Below are positions 34,221 to 41,634 of a stretch of DNA of 64,000 nucleotides, one piece after another. Below the pieces are notes generated by a model that was given only the letters and a program-made list of their open reading frames with translations, was not told the origin of the DNA and did not search any database. The stretch is from positions 744,001 to 808,000 of the forward strand of contig NZ_VIWV01000001.1 of the NCBI RefSeq assembly GCF_007829875.1. The letters run 5' to 3'. The DNA comes from Streptomyces capillispiralis. GTDB lineage: Bacteria; Actinomycetota; Actinomycetes; Streptomycetales; Streptomycetaceae. Every line of letters begins with the position of its first letter. Position 1 is the stretch's first letter. The translations under genes and the position numbers were made by a program.

Positions 34221-34391
34221 ATGGCCGTACCCAAGCGCAAGATGTCCCGCAGCAACACCCGCCACCGCCGCGCGCAGTGGAAGGCGAGCACGCCGAACCT
34301 GGTCCCCGTCACCGTGGACGGCGTCACCTACCGCGTCCCGCAGCACCTCGTGCGCGCCTACCAGCGCGGCCTGCTGCGCCCCGAGGGCTGA
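34221..34391 (+). CDS. rpmF: Zinc-independent ribosomal protein L32 paralogue
   Basis: The 56-residue protein starts [20 protein letters not shown], identical in style to L32, but has no cysteine. The zinc-ribbon CxxC pairs of normal L32 are replaced by [20 protein letters not shown]. Such C-minus paralogues are made under zinc limitation and replace the zinc-containing protein in the ribosome, sparing or releasing zinc. A Zur box lies upstream. The ATG at 34221 follows GGAAGG. It is five bases from the COG0523 GTPase gene, so the two are co-transcribed. Confidence 0.92.
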   Translation: MAVPKRKMSRSNTRHRRAQWKASTPNLVPVTVDGVTYRVPQHLVRAYQRGLLRPEG

Positions 34392-34396
34392 CGCGG

Positions 34397-35566
34397 ATGC
34401 CCTCCCGACGGCTGCCCGTCACCGTACTGTCGGGCTTCCTGGGCGCCGGCAAGACCACGCTGCTCAACCACGTCCTCTCCAACCGCGAGGGGCTGCGCGT
34501 GGCGGTGATCGTCAACGACATGAGCGAGGTCAACATCGACGCCGCCCTGGTGCGCGGGGGCGAGGCCGCCCTCGCCCGCACCGAGGAGCGCCTGGTGGAG
34601 ATGACCAACGGCTGCATCTGCTGCACGCTGCGGGACGATCTGCTGGAGGAGGTCGAACGCCTGGCCCTGGAGGGCCGGTTCGACTACCTGCTCATCGAGT
34701 CCAGCGGCATCTCCGAGCCCATGCCGGTCGCCGCGACGTTCGCCTTCGCCCGCGACGACGGCGCCGTCCTGGGTGACGTGGCCCGCCTGGACACCATGGT
34801 GACCGTCGTCGACGCCGCCAACTTCCTCACCGAGCTGGGCACCGGCGACGACCTCGCCGAACGCGGTCTGGCGCCCTACGAGGACGACGAGCGGACCGTC
34901 AGCGACCTGCTGGTCGACCAGGTCGAGTTCGCCGACGTGCTGGTGCTCAACAAGCTGGACCTGGTCGGCGAGGCCGACGCGGACCGGCTGCGCGGGGTGC
35001 TCACCCGGCTCAACCCGACGGCCCGTCTGATTCCCGCCGTACGGGGACGGGTGGAGGCCCGCGCCGTCCTGGAGACCGGACGGTTCGACCTGGAGCGCGC
35101 GCAGCAGGCGCCGGGCTGGGTGCGGGAGCTGAACGGCGACCACGTCCCGGAGACCGAGGAGTACGGCATCTCCTCGCTGGTGTTCCGCTCCCCCGCCGCC
35201 TTCCATCCCGGACGGCTGTGGGACTTCGTCACCGGGGAGCTGGACAGCGGGCGGCACGGACGGGTGCTGCGCTCCAAGGGGTTCTTCACCCTGGCCGGGC
35301 GGGCGGGCGTGACGGGCCTGTGGTCGCAGGCCGGTTCCGTCGGCCGGTTCGAGCCGTCCGGCGTGCGGGACGCCGACGCGCCGCACGCGCAGGAGATCGT
35401 GTTCATCGGGGTCGGGCTGCGCGAGGCGGACCTGCGCGAGGCGCTGTCCCGCTGTCTGATGGCCGAGGGCGAGCCGGTCCCGGCCGACGATCCCTTCCCC
35501 GCCTGGGACACCGGTGACGTCTGCGACCTCGAACACGACCACCGCGGTCCGGCGACGGTCTCCTGA
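34397..35566 (+). CDS. COG0523 GTPase (zinc metallochaperone, ZNG1/YciC type)
   Basis: The 389-residue protein has a G3E GTPase domain: P-loop [11 protein letters not shown] from residue 13, metal motif CICC (C73-C76, preceded by TNG), IESSGISEP and NKLDLV. A C-terminal CobW_C domain ends with the acidic/His tail [13 protein letters not shown]. Zur-regulated members of this family deliver zinc to essential apo-enzymes during starvation. It is co-transcribed with the C-minus L32 and upstream of zur. The specific client protein is not predictable. Confidence 0.9.
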   Translation: MPSRRLPVTVLSGFLGAGKTTLLNHVLSNREGLRVAVIVNDMSEVNIDAALVRGGEAALARTEERLVEMTNGCICCTLRDDLLEEVERLALEGRFDYLLIESSGISEPMPVAATFAFARDDGAVLGDVARLDTMVTVVDAANFLTELGTGDDLAERGLAPYEDDERTVSDLLVDQVEFADVLVLNKLDLVGEADADRLRGVLTRLNPTARLIPAVRGRVEARAVLETGRFDLERAQQAPGWVRELNGDHVPETEEYGISSLVFRSPAAFHPGRLWDFVTGELDSGRHGRVLRSKGFFTLAGRAGVTGLWSQAGSVGRFEPSGVRDADAPHAQEIVFIGVGLREADLREALSRCLMAEGEPVPADDPFPAWDTGDVCDLEHDHRGPATVS

Positions 35567-35610
35567 GCGGTGTCGTCATGGCGGTCCCCGGGGCGACAGG
35601 AGGCACACTC

Positions 35611-36045
35611 ATGCACGAGAGGACCCGGGCCGAGTGGCGGGCGACCCGGCAGCGGGCCGCCGTCCTGCGGGCCCTGCACGCCTGTGACACCTTCGTCTCG
35701 GCCCAGGCCCTGCACGCCGCGCTGACGGCGGACGGGGTGACGGTGGGTCTGACCACCGTCTACCGCACCCTCCGGCTGCTGGTGGCCGGCGGCCACGTGG
35801 ACGTGGTGCGCGACGGTGACGGTGAGCGCCTGTACCGGCCCCGGCCGGACGACGGTCACCGTCACTACGTCGTCTGCCGGGAGTGCGGTCTGAGCCTGGC
35901 GGTCGACTCGGAGGAGGTCGAACGGTGGGTGGCGAGGATCGCGCGGGACATCGGGTTCCACGCGGTGGACCACACCGTCGAGCTGACGGGGGTGTGCGAG
36001 CGGTGCCGCCCCGACGTCCCCGCGGGCCGGGGCGCGCACCGCTGA
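35611..36045 (+). CDS. zur: Zinc uptake regulator Zur (Fur family)
   Basis: The 144-residue Fur-family repressor has a winged HTH (TRQRAAVLRALHACDTFVSAQALHAAL, TTVYRTLRLLVAGGHV) and a metal-binding dimerisation domain. Structural zinc cysteines C89/C92 and C129/C132 are present, and regulatory-site His residues H83, H85, H117 and H121. Start ATG 35611 has AGGAGG seven bases upstream; an upstream ATG at 35578 is rejected for lack of one. The arrangement with rpmF, COG0523 and aztABCD, and the Zur boxes, identify it as Zur rather than Fur. With zinc bound it should repress the metallophore and importer genes. Confidence 0.88.
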   Translation: MHERTRAEWRATRQRAAVLRALHACDTFVSAQALHAALTADGVTVGLTTVYRTLRLLVAGGHVDVVRDGDGERLYRPRPDDGHRHYVVCRECGLSLAVDSEEVERWVARIARDIGFHAVDHTVELTGVCERCRPDVPAGRGAHR

Positions 36046-36049
36046 CCGC

Positions 36050-37135
36050 TCACGAGAAGCGCAGCTCCGCCGCCCCGTCGGCCGCCAACTCTTGTGTTGT
36101 AGCCGTCGGTTCGAGCACATCGGCGGCGTAGTGCACGCCGGGCGGCAGCTCGCCGCGCAGGGTGCGCAGCGCGGCGGCTGCGGCGAGGAAGCCGCTGAGT
36201 TCGTAGGAGTCGGCGGTGCGCAGGACGAGTCGCGCGGCCGGCGCGCCGTCCGCCGCGCCGGTCCACAGGCGGAACTCCTGCCCGTACCAGGCCCCGTGGC
36301 GGCGTACGTCCTCCTCCGCCGCCGTCACCAGGTCGGCGGTGTCCGTGGTCTCCAGCGCCCACGCCATCGCCAGTTCCTCGGCCAGGCGCTCACCGCCGAA
36401 CACCGTGTACCAGCGCACCTGTTCGAGGCCGGTGGCGCGGGCCAGCCGGACGGCCTCGGTGGACAGGAACGGGAAGGCGTCGACGGCGGCCGGGAAGGCG
36501 TCGACGCGCACGCCCCGGCGGGGCGCGAGCGCCCGTTCCCGCGTCCGGCCGTCCTGCCAGGCCGCCCCCGGCGTGCCGTGTTCCGGCCCCCTGGCGAGCA
36601 GTACGTCACCGGCGGCGGCCGGGGTGAGGGGCGCGACGCCGCCGACGTACGCGTCCAGCGCGGTGGCGCCGGGGGTGCGGGCGGCGAGGGCGCGGGGCAG
36701 CAGCGACGACAGGCCCGGCAGGGCGCCGGCGGAGAGCACCGCCGTGCGGCCGGACGTCACCCAGCGCGCCGAACCGCCGTCCGCGCACAGCAGGTTGTGC
36801 ACGGGGTCGTCGCCGGCCGCGTCGACGTAGTCCACGCCGTGCCGCAGCGCGGCCCGCGCCACCGCGTCCAGGACCCGGTAGGAGGGCCCCGCGCAGTTGA
36901 CGACCAGCCGGCAGCGCGCCACGAACCGGTCCAGGGAGTCGGGGTCGGTCAGGTCGACGGCCGTGCCGTCCACCTGACCCCCTGCGGGGAGCCCGGCGGC
37001 CAGGGCCGCCGCCCGGTCCGGGTCGCGGCCGCCCACCAGCAGCGGGTGCGCGCCCGCCCGGTGGAGCCGCCGTACGACCGCGCTGCCGACGGCCCCGTAA
37101 CCGCCGATCACGCCGATGGCTGCAGTGTGGTGCAC
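36050..37135 (-). CDS. Saccharopine-dehydrogenase-like NAD(P) reductase
   Basis: The 361-residue protein has an N-terminal Rossmann motif, GVIGGYGAVGSAV (8-20), followed by LLVGGRDPDRAAALAAGL and VVNCAGPSYRVLDAVARAALRHGVDYVDAAGD, typical of saccharopine-dehydrogenase-like reductases. It starts with GTG after GAGGAA. It diverges from the thioredoxin-reductase-like gene over a Zur-type site. Synthetases of the yersiniabactin/pyochelin type normally need a thiazolinyl imine reductase (YbtU/PchG), which is absent here. This reductase is the best candidate to fill that step or to make an opine-like unit; this is inference. Confidence 0.7.
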   Translation of the reverse strand: MHHTAAIGVIGGYGAVGSAVVRRLHRAGAHPLLVGGRDPDRAAALAAGLPAGGQVDGTAVDLTDPDSLDRFVARCRLVVNCAGPSYRVLDAVARAALRHGVDYVDAAGDDPVHNLLCADGGSARWVTSGRTAVLSAGALPGLSSLLPRALAARTPGATALDAYVGGVAPLTPAAAGDVLLARGPEHGTPGAAWQDGRTRERALAPRRGVRVDAFPAAVDAFPFLSTEAVRLARATGLEQVRWYTVFGGERLAEELAMAWALETTDTADLVTAAEEDVRRHGAWYGQEFRLWTGAADGAPAARLVLRTADSYELSGFLAAAAALRTLRGELPPGVHYAADVLEPTATTQELAADGAAELRFS

Positions 37136-37168
37136 CAGTGTTCCTCGCTGTTTCCCGTCGAGGGTCTA

Positions 37169-37196
37169 TTGAAAATGATAATTATTATCGTAGCTA
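37169..37196. promoter_or_regulatory. Zur box inside the divergent promoter
   Basis: TGAAAATGATAATTA (37170-37184) continues into TTATC to give the near-perfect palindrome GATAATTATTATC. It lies between TTGAAA (37169-37174) and TAGCTA (37191-37196), spaced 16 bases, reading towards the thioredoxin-reductase-like gene. The same site is 34 bases upstream of the divergent reductase start, so both genes should respond to zinc. Confidence 0.75.
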
Positions 37197-37229
37197 TCCA
37201 GTGACGTGCTACGGAAGAAGTGACTGACG

Positions 37230-38153
37230 ATGTACGACGTGATCGTGGTGGGCGGCGGGCCCGCGGGCCTCAACGCGGCCCTGGTGTCCGGGCGTCAGCG
37301 CCGGCGGGTGCTGCTGCTCGACTCGGGCAGCCCGCGCAACGCGCCCGCCGAGGAGATGCACATGTTCCTCAGCCGCGACGGGTTCCCGCCCGCCGAACTG
37401 CGCCGCATCGGCCGCGAACAGCTCGGCGCCTACCCGAACGTGGAGGTGCGCGAGGCCACCGTCACCGACGCCGCGGCCGAGGCGCCGGGGTTCGCCCTGA
37501 CGCTGGCCGACGGCACGGTGGAGCGGACCCGCAAGCTGGTCCTGGCCACCGGACAGGTCGATCTGCTCGACGAGCGGGTGGAGGGCCTGTCCGCGCTGTT
37601 CGGGCGGGGCGTGTACCACTGCCCGTTCTGCCACGGCTGGGAGACCGGCGGGATGAGCCTGGCCGTCCTCGGTCACGAACTGCCGCAGGTCATGCAGGCG
37701 CTGTACGTGGCCGACCGCTTCAGCGACGACGTGATCGTGTGCACCGACGGCCATCCGGTGCCCGAGCAGGCCGCGGGCCGGCTCGCCGCCGCCGGGATCG
37801 CCGTGGAGGAGACGGCCGTCGACCGCATCGAGGGCGAGGCCGGGGCGCTGCGCCTCGTCCTCGCCGACGGCCGGGTGCTGGAGCGGCAGGCCGTCTACCA
37901 CCGGGCGCCCACCCGTCAGCACTCCGCGCTGGCCGAGGGGCTGGGCTGCCACATCCTGCCGGACGGGTGCGTGCGGGTGGACGAGTTCCAGCGCACCTCC
38001 GTGCCCGGTGTGTACGCGGCCGGCGACACCGCCCGGCTGGAGGCCCTGCCGGACGCCCTCACGTTCGTGGTCACCGGTGCCGCGGACGGCGCCCGGGCCG
38101 CGGTCTGGCTGGACCAGGAACTGTTCCGCGAGGACGCCGGCCTGGGCGGCTGA
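37230..38153 (+). CDS. Thioredoxin-reductase-like flavoprotein (dithiol oxidase type)
   Basis: The 307-residue protein has an FAD loop GGGPAG (8-13), a redox-active CPFC (C131-C134, YHCPFCHGWE) and a C-terminal FAD loop VYAAGDTA. The CPFCHGWE form resembles GliT/HlmI-like dithiol oxidases, which close disulfides in dithiol natural products, as well as low-molecular-weight thioredoxin reductases. The usual NADPH-binding GGGxxA motif appears altered (LAVLGHELPQ), consistent with the oxidase group. It diverges from the reductase over a Zur box, so a role in metallophore maturation or thiol balance under zinc starvation is inferred. Confidence 0.8.
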   Translation: MYDVIVVGGGPAGLNAALVSGRQRRRVLLLDSGSPRNAPAEEMHMFLSRDGFPPAELRRIGREQLGAYPNVEVREATVTDAAAEAPGFALTLADGTVERTRKLVLATGQVDLLDERVEGLSALFGRGVYHCPFCHGWETGGMSLAVLGHELPQVMQALYVADRFSDDVIVCTDGHPVPEQAAGRLAAAGIAVEETAVDRIEGEAGALRLVLADGRVLERQAVYHRAPTRQHSALAEGLGCHILPDGCVRVDEFQRTSVPGVYAAGDTARLEALPDALTFVVTGAADGARAAVWLDQELFREDAGLGG

Positions 38154-38162
38154 GCGGCGCCG

Positions 38163-38195
38163 GTGCGGCGGGGGCGGGATCCGTCCCCGCCGCAC
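38163..38195. terminator. Hairpin terminator between convergent transcripts
   Basis: GTGCGGCGGGG and CCCCGCCGCAC form a perfect 11-bp stem with an 11-base loop. It lies between the stop of the thioredoxin-reductase-like gene and that of the last gene of the synthetase operon. Confidence 0.75.
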
Positions 38196-38200
38196 ACCGC

Positions 38201-40222
38201 TCACTCCCCGGCGGGCGCGCGGAGCGCGGCGGCCAGCCCCGCCACCGTCGGCTGCCGCAGGAAGCGGCGCGGCGTCACCCGGCCGACGCCCTCGCGGGCG
38301 AGGTGGGCGAGCATCCGCACCGCGAGCAGGGAGTCGCCGCCGAGCGCGAAGAAGTCGGCGGTGCGCTCCTCCACCGGACGGTCCAGCAGCGTCTGCCAGT
38401 GCGCGGCGACGGCACGCTCGGTGTCGTCCCGGGGCGGGCCCGGCTCCGCGCCGTCGGCCGCCTTCACCGGGACGGACAGGCGTCCGCCGGGGGCCCGCTC
38501 GTCGGCGCCCGCCTGTTCGGCGTCCACCGCCTCGGGCAGTGCCACCACGGCCGACCAGCCGTCCGGCTCGACCAGCGACTCCACGGTGGCCATCACGTCG
38601 GCGAACATCCGGTCGACGTCCGCGCCCGCGAACAACTCCTCCACCAGCGAGAACACGACGACGAGTTCGCCGCGCAGCTCGAACAGCCGCACCTCCAGGG
38701 CGACCTGGGGCGTGCGCAGCTGCTGGTGGTGGCTCAGCAGGTCGATCTCGCCCAGCGGGCCCGCCTCCTGGGGCACCTCGCTGCCCAGCGCCGCGTCCAC
38801 GCCCAGGGTGGACTGGAAGACGACCGGGGCCACCGGGCGGTGGGTGCCGCGGCGGCGGCCCAGCTCGCGGGAGACCTCCACACCGGTGATCAGGTTGTGC
38901 GCGAGCGCGTCGCCGATGTCCCGCTGGGCGCGCGTGGCGAGGTCCGCGAAGACCGGGGCGGCGGGCAGGTCCACGGGCAGCAGCATGGTGGAGGAGAACG
39001 CGCCCACCAGGCGGGACACGTCGGGGTGGAGCGGCAGCCGGTTCAGCTGGAGGGTGTTGAGCAGGAACCGGCGGTGGCCGCAGGCGCGGGCGACCGCCGC
39101 CGCGAACGCCGCGAACATCGCCGCGGACGGGGTCACCCCGTGCTCGGTGCACAGCCGGCGCAGCGCCTCCCAGCGCGCCGGGTCCAGCACGGCCTGCCGG
39201 GTGCCCATCAGGGTGGGGCGGACCTCCCCGGGGTCGGCCACCAGGGGCAGGGCGGGCGGCAGCGGGAAGCCGTCGAGGCGGTCCCACCACCAGTCGCGGT
39301 CCTGCTGCCACGCCTCGGTGCCGGGCAGGTCGCGCAGGGTCGTGACGTAGTCGCCGTAGTCGATGTCCAGGGGCGCGAGGACGGCGTTGTAGTCGGAGAC
39401 CAGCGCGAACAGGTCGCGGTAGAAGACGCCGGAGGACCAGCCGTCGATGATGAGCAGGCTGGTGGAGGAGTGCAGCCGCGCTCGGTCGCCGGGCATCAGG
39501 GTCAGACGCATGTCCAGGCCGCAGCCCCGGGACGGGTCGGGGCCCTCGGTGCTCATCTCGTGCCGGATCTCCGCGAGCCGTGCGGCGGCCGTCTCCTCGT
39601 CGGCGCCGCGCAGGTCGGTGACCCGCAGCCGCGGTACCGCCTCCGGGTCGTCCAGGGGCAGGATGTGCTGCCGGCCGTCGGGCAGGATGCGGGCCCGCAG
39701 CACGGCCTGGTGCTCGGCCAGGCGCTCCAGGGCGTCCTGGAGGGCTTCGGGGGCCTCGTCGGCGTCGATGTCCTCCAGACCGATGTCCACGTAGTGGTGG
39801 GCGGAGCGGTAGGACAGCTCCCAGGCGTCCTGCTGGCCCACGAAGTAGCCCTGCTGGAGCGGCAGCAGGGGGAACGGCGCGTCCGGGTCGTCCCGCCGGC
39901 GCAGGTCGAGGGGGAGCGGGCGCAGGGCGCCGGAGCCGCCGCCGGTGCTGCGCTCGTGGACGAGGGCGGCGAGCTGTGCCGCGTTCTGCTCGACGCGGAC
40001 GTCCGCGAGGGCCAGCGGGGTGCCGAGCCGCTTGCGGAGCATCGCCGCCATGCGCACGGCCAGCACCGAGTCACCGCCCAGGCTGAGGAAGCTGGCGTCC
40101 GCCGGGACGTGGGCGAGGTCGGTCTCCAGGGCGTCGGCCCAGACGGCGCGGACGGCGTCGACCAGGTCGGCCGGGGCCGTCTGCGCGCCTGCGGTGTCGT
40201 CGGGTGCGGTGGTGGGGGTCAA
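38201..40222 (-). CDS. NRPS subunit PCP-Cy-PCP lacking an adenylation domain
   Basis: Starting at TTG 40222, which overlaps the upstream stop (TTGA), the protein has 673 residues. Domains are a carrier at about 18-90 (LGGDS, Ser52), a condensation/cyclisation domain at about 117-560, and a carrier at about 595-668 (LGGDS, Ser about 631). The Cy core motif DxxxxDxxS reads SLLIIDGWS, with Ser255 in place of the first Asp and D260 and S263 kept. There is no A domain, so cysteine must be loaded in trans by the A domain of the subunit at 54744-58940, as HMWP2 does for HMWP1. It provides the second heterocyclisation step and probably the carrier missing from the PKS subunit. Confidence 0.85.
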   Translation of the reverse strand: MTPTTAPDDTAGAQTAPADLVDAVRAVWADALETDLAHVPADASFLSLGGDSVLAVRMAAMLRKRLGTPLALADVRVEQNAAQLAALVHERSTGGGSGALRPLPLDLRRRDDPDAPFPLLPLQQGYFVGQQDAWELSYRSAHHYVDIGLEDIDADEAPEALQDALERLAEHQAVLRARILPDGRQHILPLDDPEAVPRLRVTDLRGADEETAAARLAEIRHEMSTEGPDPSRGCGLDMRLTLMPGDRARLHSSTSLLIIDGWSSGVFYRDLFALVSDYNAVLAPLDIDYGDYVTTLRDLPGTEAWQQDRDWWWDRLDGFPLPPALPLVADPGEVRPTLMGTRQAVLDPARWEALRRLCTEHGVTPSAAMFAAFAAAVARACGHRRFLLNTLQLNRLPLHPDVSRLVGAFSSTMLLPVDLPAAPVFADLATRAQRDIGDALAHNLITGVEVSRELGRRRGTHRPVAPVVFQSTLGVDAALGSEVPQEAGPLGEIDLLSHHQQLRTPQVALEVRLFELRGELVVVFSLVEELFAGADVDRMFADVMATVESLVEPDGWSAVVALPEAVDAEQAGADERAPGGRLSVPVKAADGAEPGPPRDDTERAVAAHWQTLLDRPVEERTADFFALGGDSLLAVRMLAHLAREGVGRVTPRRFLRQPTVAGLAAALRAPAGE

Positions 40223-41634
40223 CGGGTCGCTCCAGTCGGCGTGTCGGTGCGGATGATGTGGTCCACGGTGTGGATCCGGGGGAGGACGGCGGTGGGCGGC
40301 AGCCGGTCGGCGAGCGCGGCGCGGACCGCCGCCGGGTCGGGCCGGTGGTCGTGGTGGCGGACGCGGCCGGCGATGACGCGCTGGCCGGCGGCCGTGGTGA
40401 GGGGATGCCCGTCGGGCGGCAGGACGGGCAGCGGGTCGAAGCCGGCCGCGTCGAGCTGCCGTGCCCACTCCGCCGCGGTGAGGAAGACCCGGTCCTGGCC
40501 CGCGCGCAGGTCCGTGAACCAGGCCCGCTCGTCGGGTGCGGGCGACATCAGCAGGTACATGGAGGTGAGGGCCTGGTAGTGCTCCCGGCAGGACTCGACC
40601 ACGACCAGCAGCCCGCCGGGTGCGAGGAGTTCGCGCAGGGCGGCCAGGCACCGGCCGGCGTGCCGGGCGTTGTGCAGCACGTTCGCGGCCAGGACGACGT
40701 CCTGGGAGCCCGGCTCCAAGCCCTGCGGGAGCGGGTCCGCCTGGATGTCGAACAGGGCGGTGCGCAGTCCCGGCCGGCCGGTGAAGGCGTCCTTGGCCGC
40801 CCGCAGGAAGAACGGGGAGACGTCGGTGAACAGGTAGTCGACGGGGGTGTCGCCGAGGGCGTCCAGGACGGTGCCGGTGGTGCCGCCCACTCCGGCGCCC
40901 ACCTCCAGCACCCTCAAGCCACCCGCCTCCGCCCGGTGTCGGGCCTCGGTGGCGACCAGGGAGGCGGCGGCGTGGTTGGCCCAGCGGCTGGGCGCGCTGT
41001 CACGGTAGTTGCCGGTCGCGGTGTCCGTCTCCCCGTCGGGGAAGAGCACCTCCTGGAGCGACGCGCGGTCCTGGAGGAGCAGCGGGAGGCGTTCGGCGGC
41101 GGCCCGGAAGAAGCGGGTCATGGCGGGCGGGTAGCCCAGGTCCCGGCAGGGGGCGTCCAGTGCGCGCAGGGCGCGTGCGTGGTCGCGGCGGTCGGGCACC
41201 TCCAGGCAGTGGTGGCGGCCGGTCGCCGGGTCGGTGACGAGGCGGTCCTCGGCGGCGAGGGTGCGCAGCCAGCGGCGGACGATCCAGGCGTGCCGGGGTG
41301 CGACCGCGAGGGCCGCGAGGACGTCGTCGGTGGAGGGGCGGCCGCCGTCGCGGAAGAGGCGGGTGCGGTCCAGGACGCGGGCCATGGTGAGCAGCGCCGT
41401 CTCGTCCAGTTGCCGCATGGCCGCCGGGAGCGCCGCGAGGTCGGTGCCCCGTACGGAGGCGTCGCCCGCGTCCGCGGCCCGGTCCGCGGCGTCGGCGTCC
41501 GCAGCCGGGATCTCCCGCGCCTGCGGGGGTGGTCCGGCGACGAGGAGGGTGTTCCGCGGGTCGCCGGGCAGGAGGTGGTGGTCGGTGACGCCGGGCAGAC
41601 CGGTGAGGGCGGGGTCGGTGCGGGCTCCGGTCAT
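40219..41634 (-). CDS. Free-standing C-methyltransferase of the PKS/NRPS-domain type
   Basis: The 471-residue protein has an N-terminal winged-helix-like region (about 65-145) and a SAM-binding methyltransferase fold (LRVLEVGAGVGGTTGTVL at 240-257, DYLFTDVSPFFL, DVVLAANVLHNAR, LLAPGGLLVVVES). This is the pattern of the embedded C-methyltransferase domains of HMWP1 and iterative PKSs, here as a separate protein. ATG 41634 overlaps the upstream stop (ATGA), and its own stop overlaps the next start. It probably methylates the alpha-carbon of the polyketide extension or a thiazoline ring, replacing the MT domain missing from the PKS subunit. Confidence 0.82.
   Translation of the reverse strand: MTGARTDPALTGLPGVTDHHLLPGDPRNTLLVAGPPPQAREIPAADADAADRAADAGDASVRGTDLAALPAAMRQLDETALLTMARVLDRTRLFRDGGRPSTDDVLAALAVAPRHAWIVRRWLRTLAAEDRLVTDPATGRHHCLEVPDRRDHARALRALDAPCRDLGYPPAMTRFFRAAAERLPLLLQDRASLQEVLFPDGETDTATGNYRDSAPSRWANHAAASLVATEARHRAEAGGLRVLEVGAGVGGTTGTVLDALGDTPVDYLFTDVSPFFLRAAKDAFTGRPGLRTALFDIQADPLPQGLEPGSQDVVLAANVLHNARHAGRCLAALRELLAPGGLLVVVESCREHYQALTSMYLLMSPAPDERAWFTDLRAGQDRVFLTAAEWARQLDAAGFDPLPVLPPDGHPLTTAAGQRVIAGRVRHHDHRPDPAAVRAALADRLPPTAVLPRIHTVDHIIRTDTPTGATR

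Noticed and set aside
37220..40579. 1119-codon plus-strand frame over the PCP-Cy-PCP gene
   Set aside because: It lies out of frame with the thioredoxin-reductase-like gene and antisense to the NRPS subunit. Composition is that of an antisense high-GC frame and no domain is recognisable.
40223..40651. N-terminal extension of the PCP-Cy-PCP protein to 816 residues
   Set aside because: It would overlap the upstream methyltransferase by 430 bases in another frame with Arg/Pro-rich sequence. The TTG at 40222 gives a tight stop-start overlap and begins the carrier domain.
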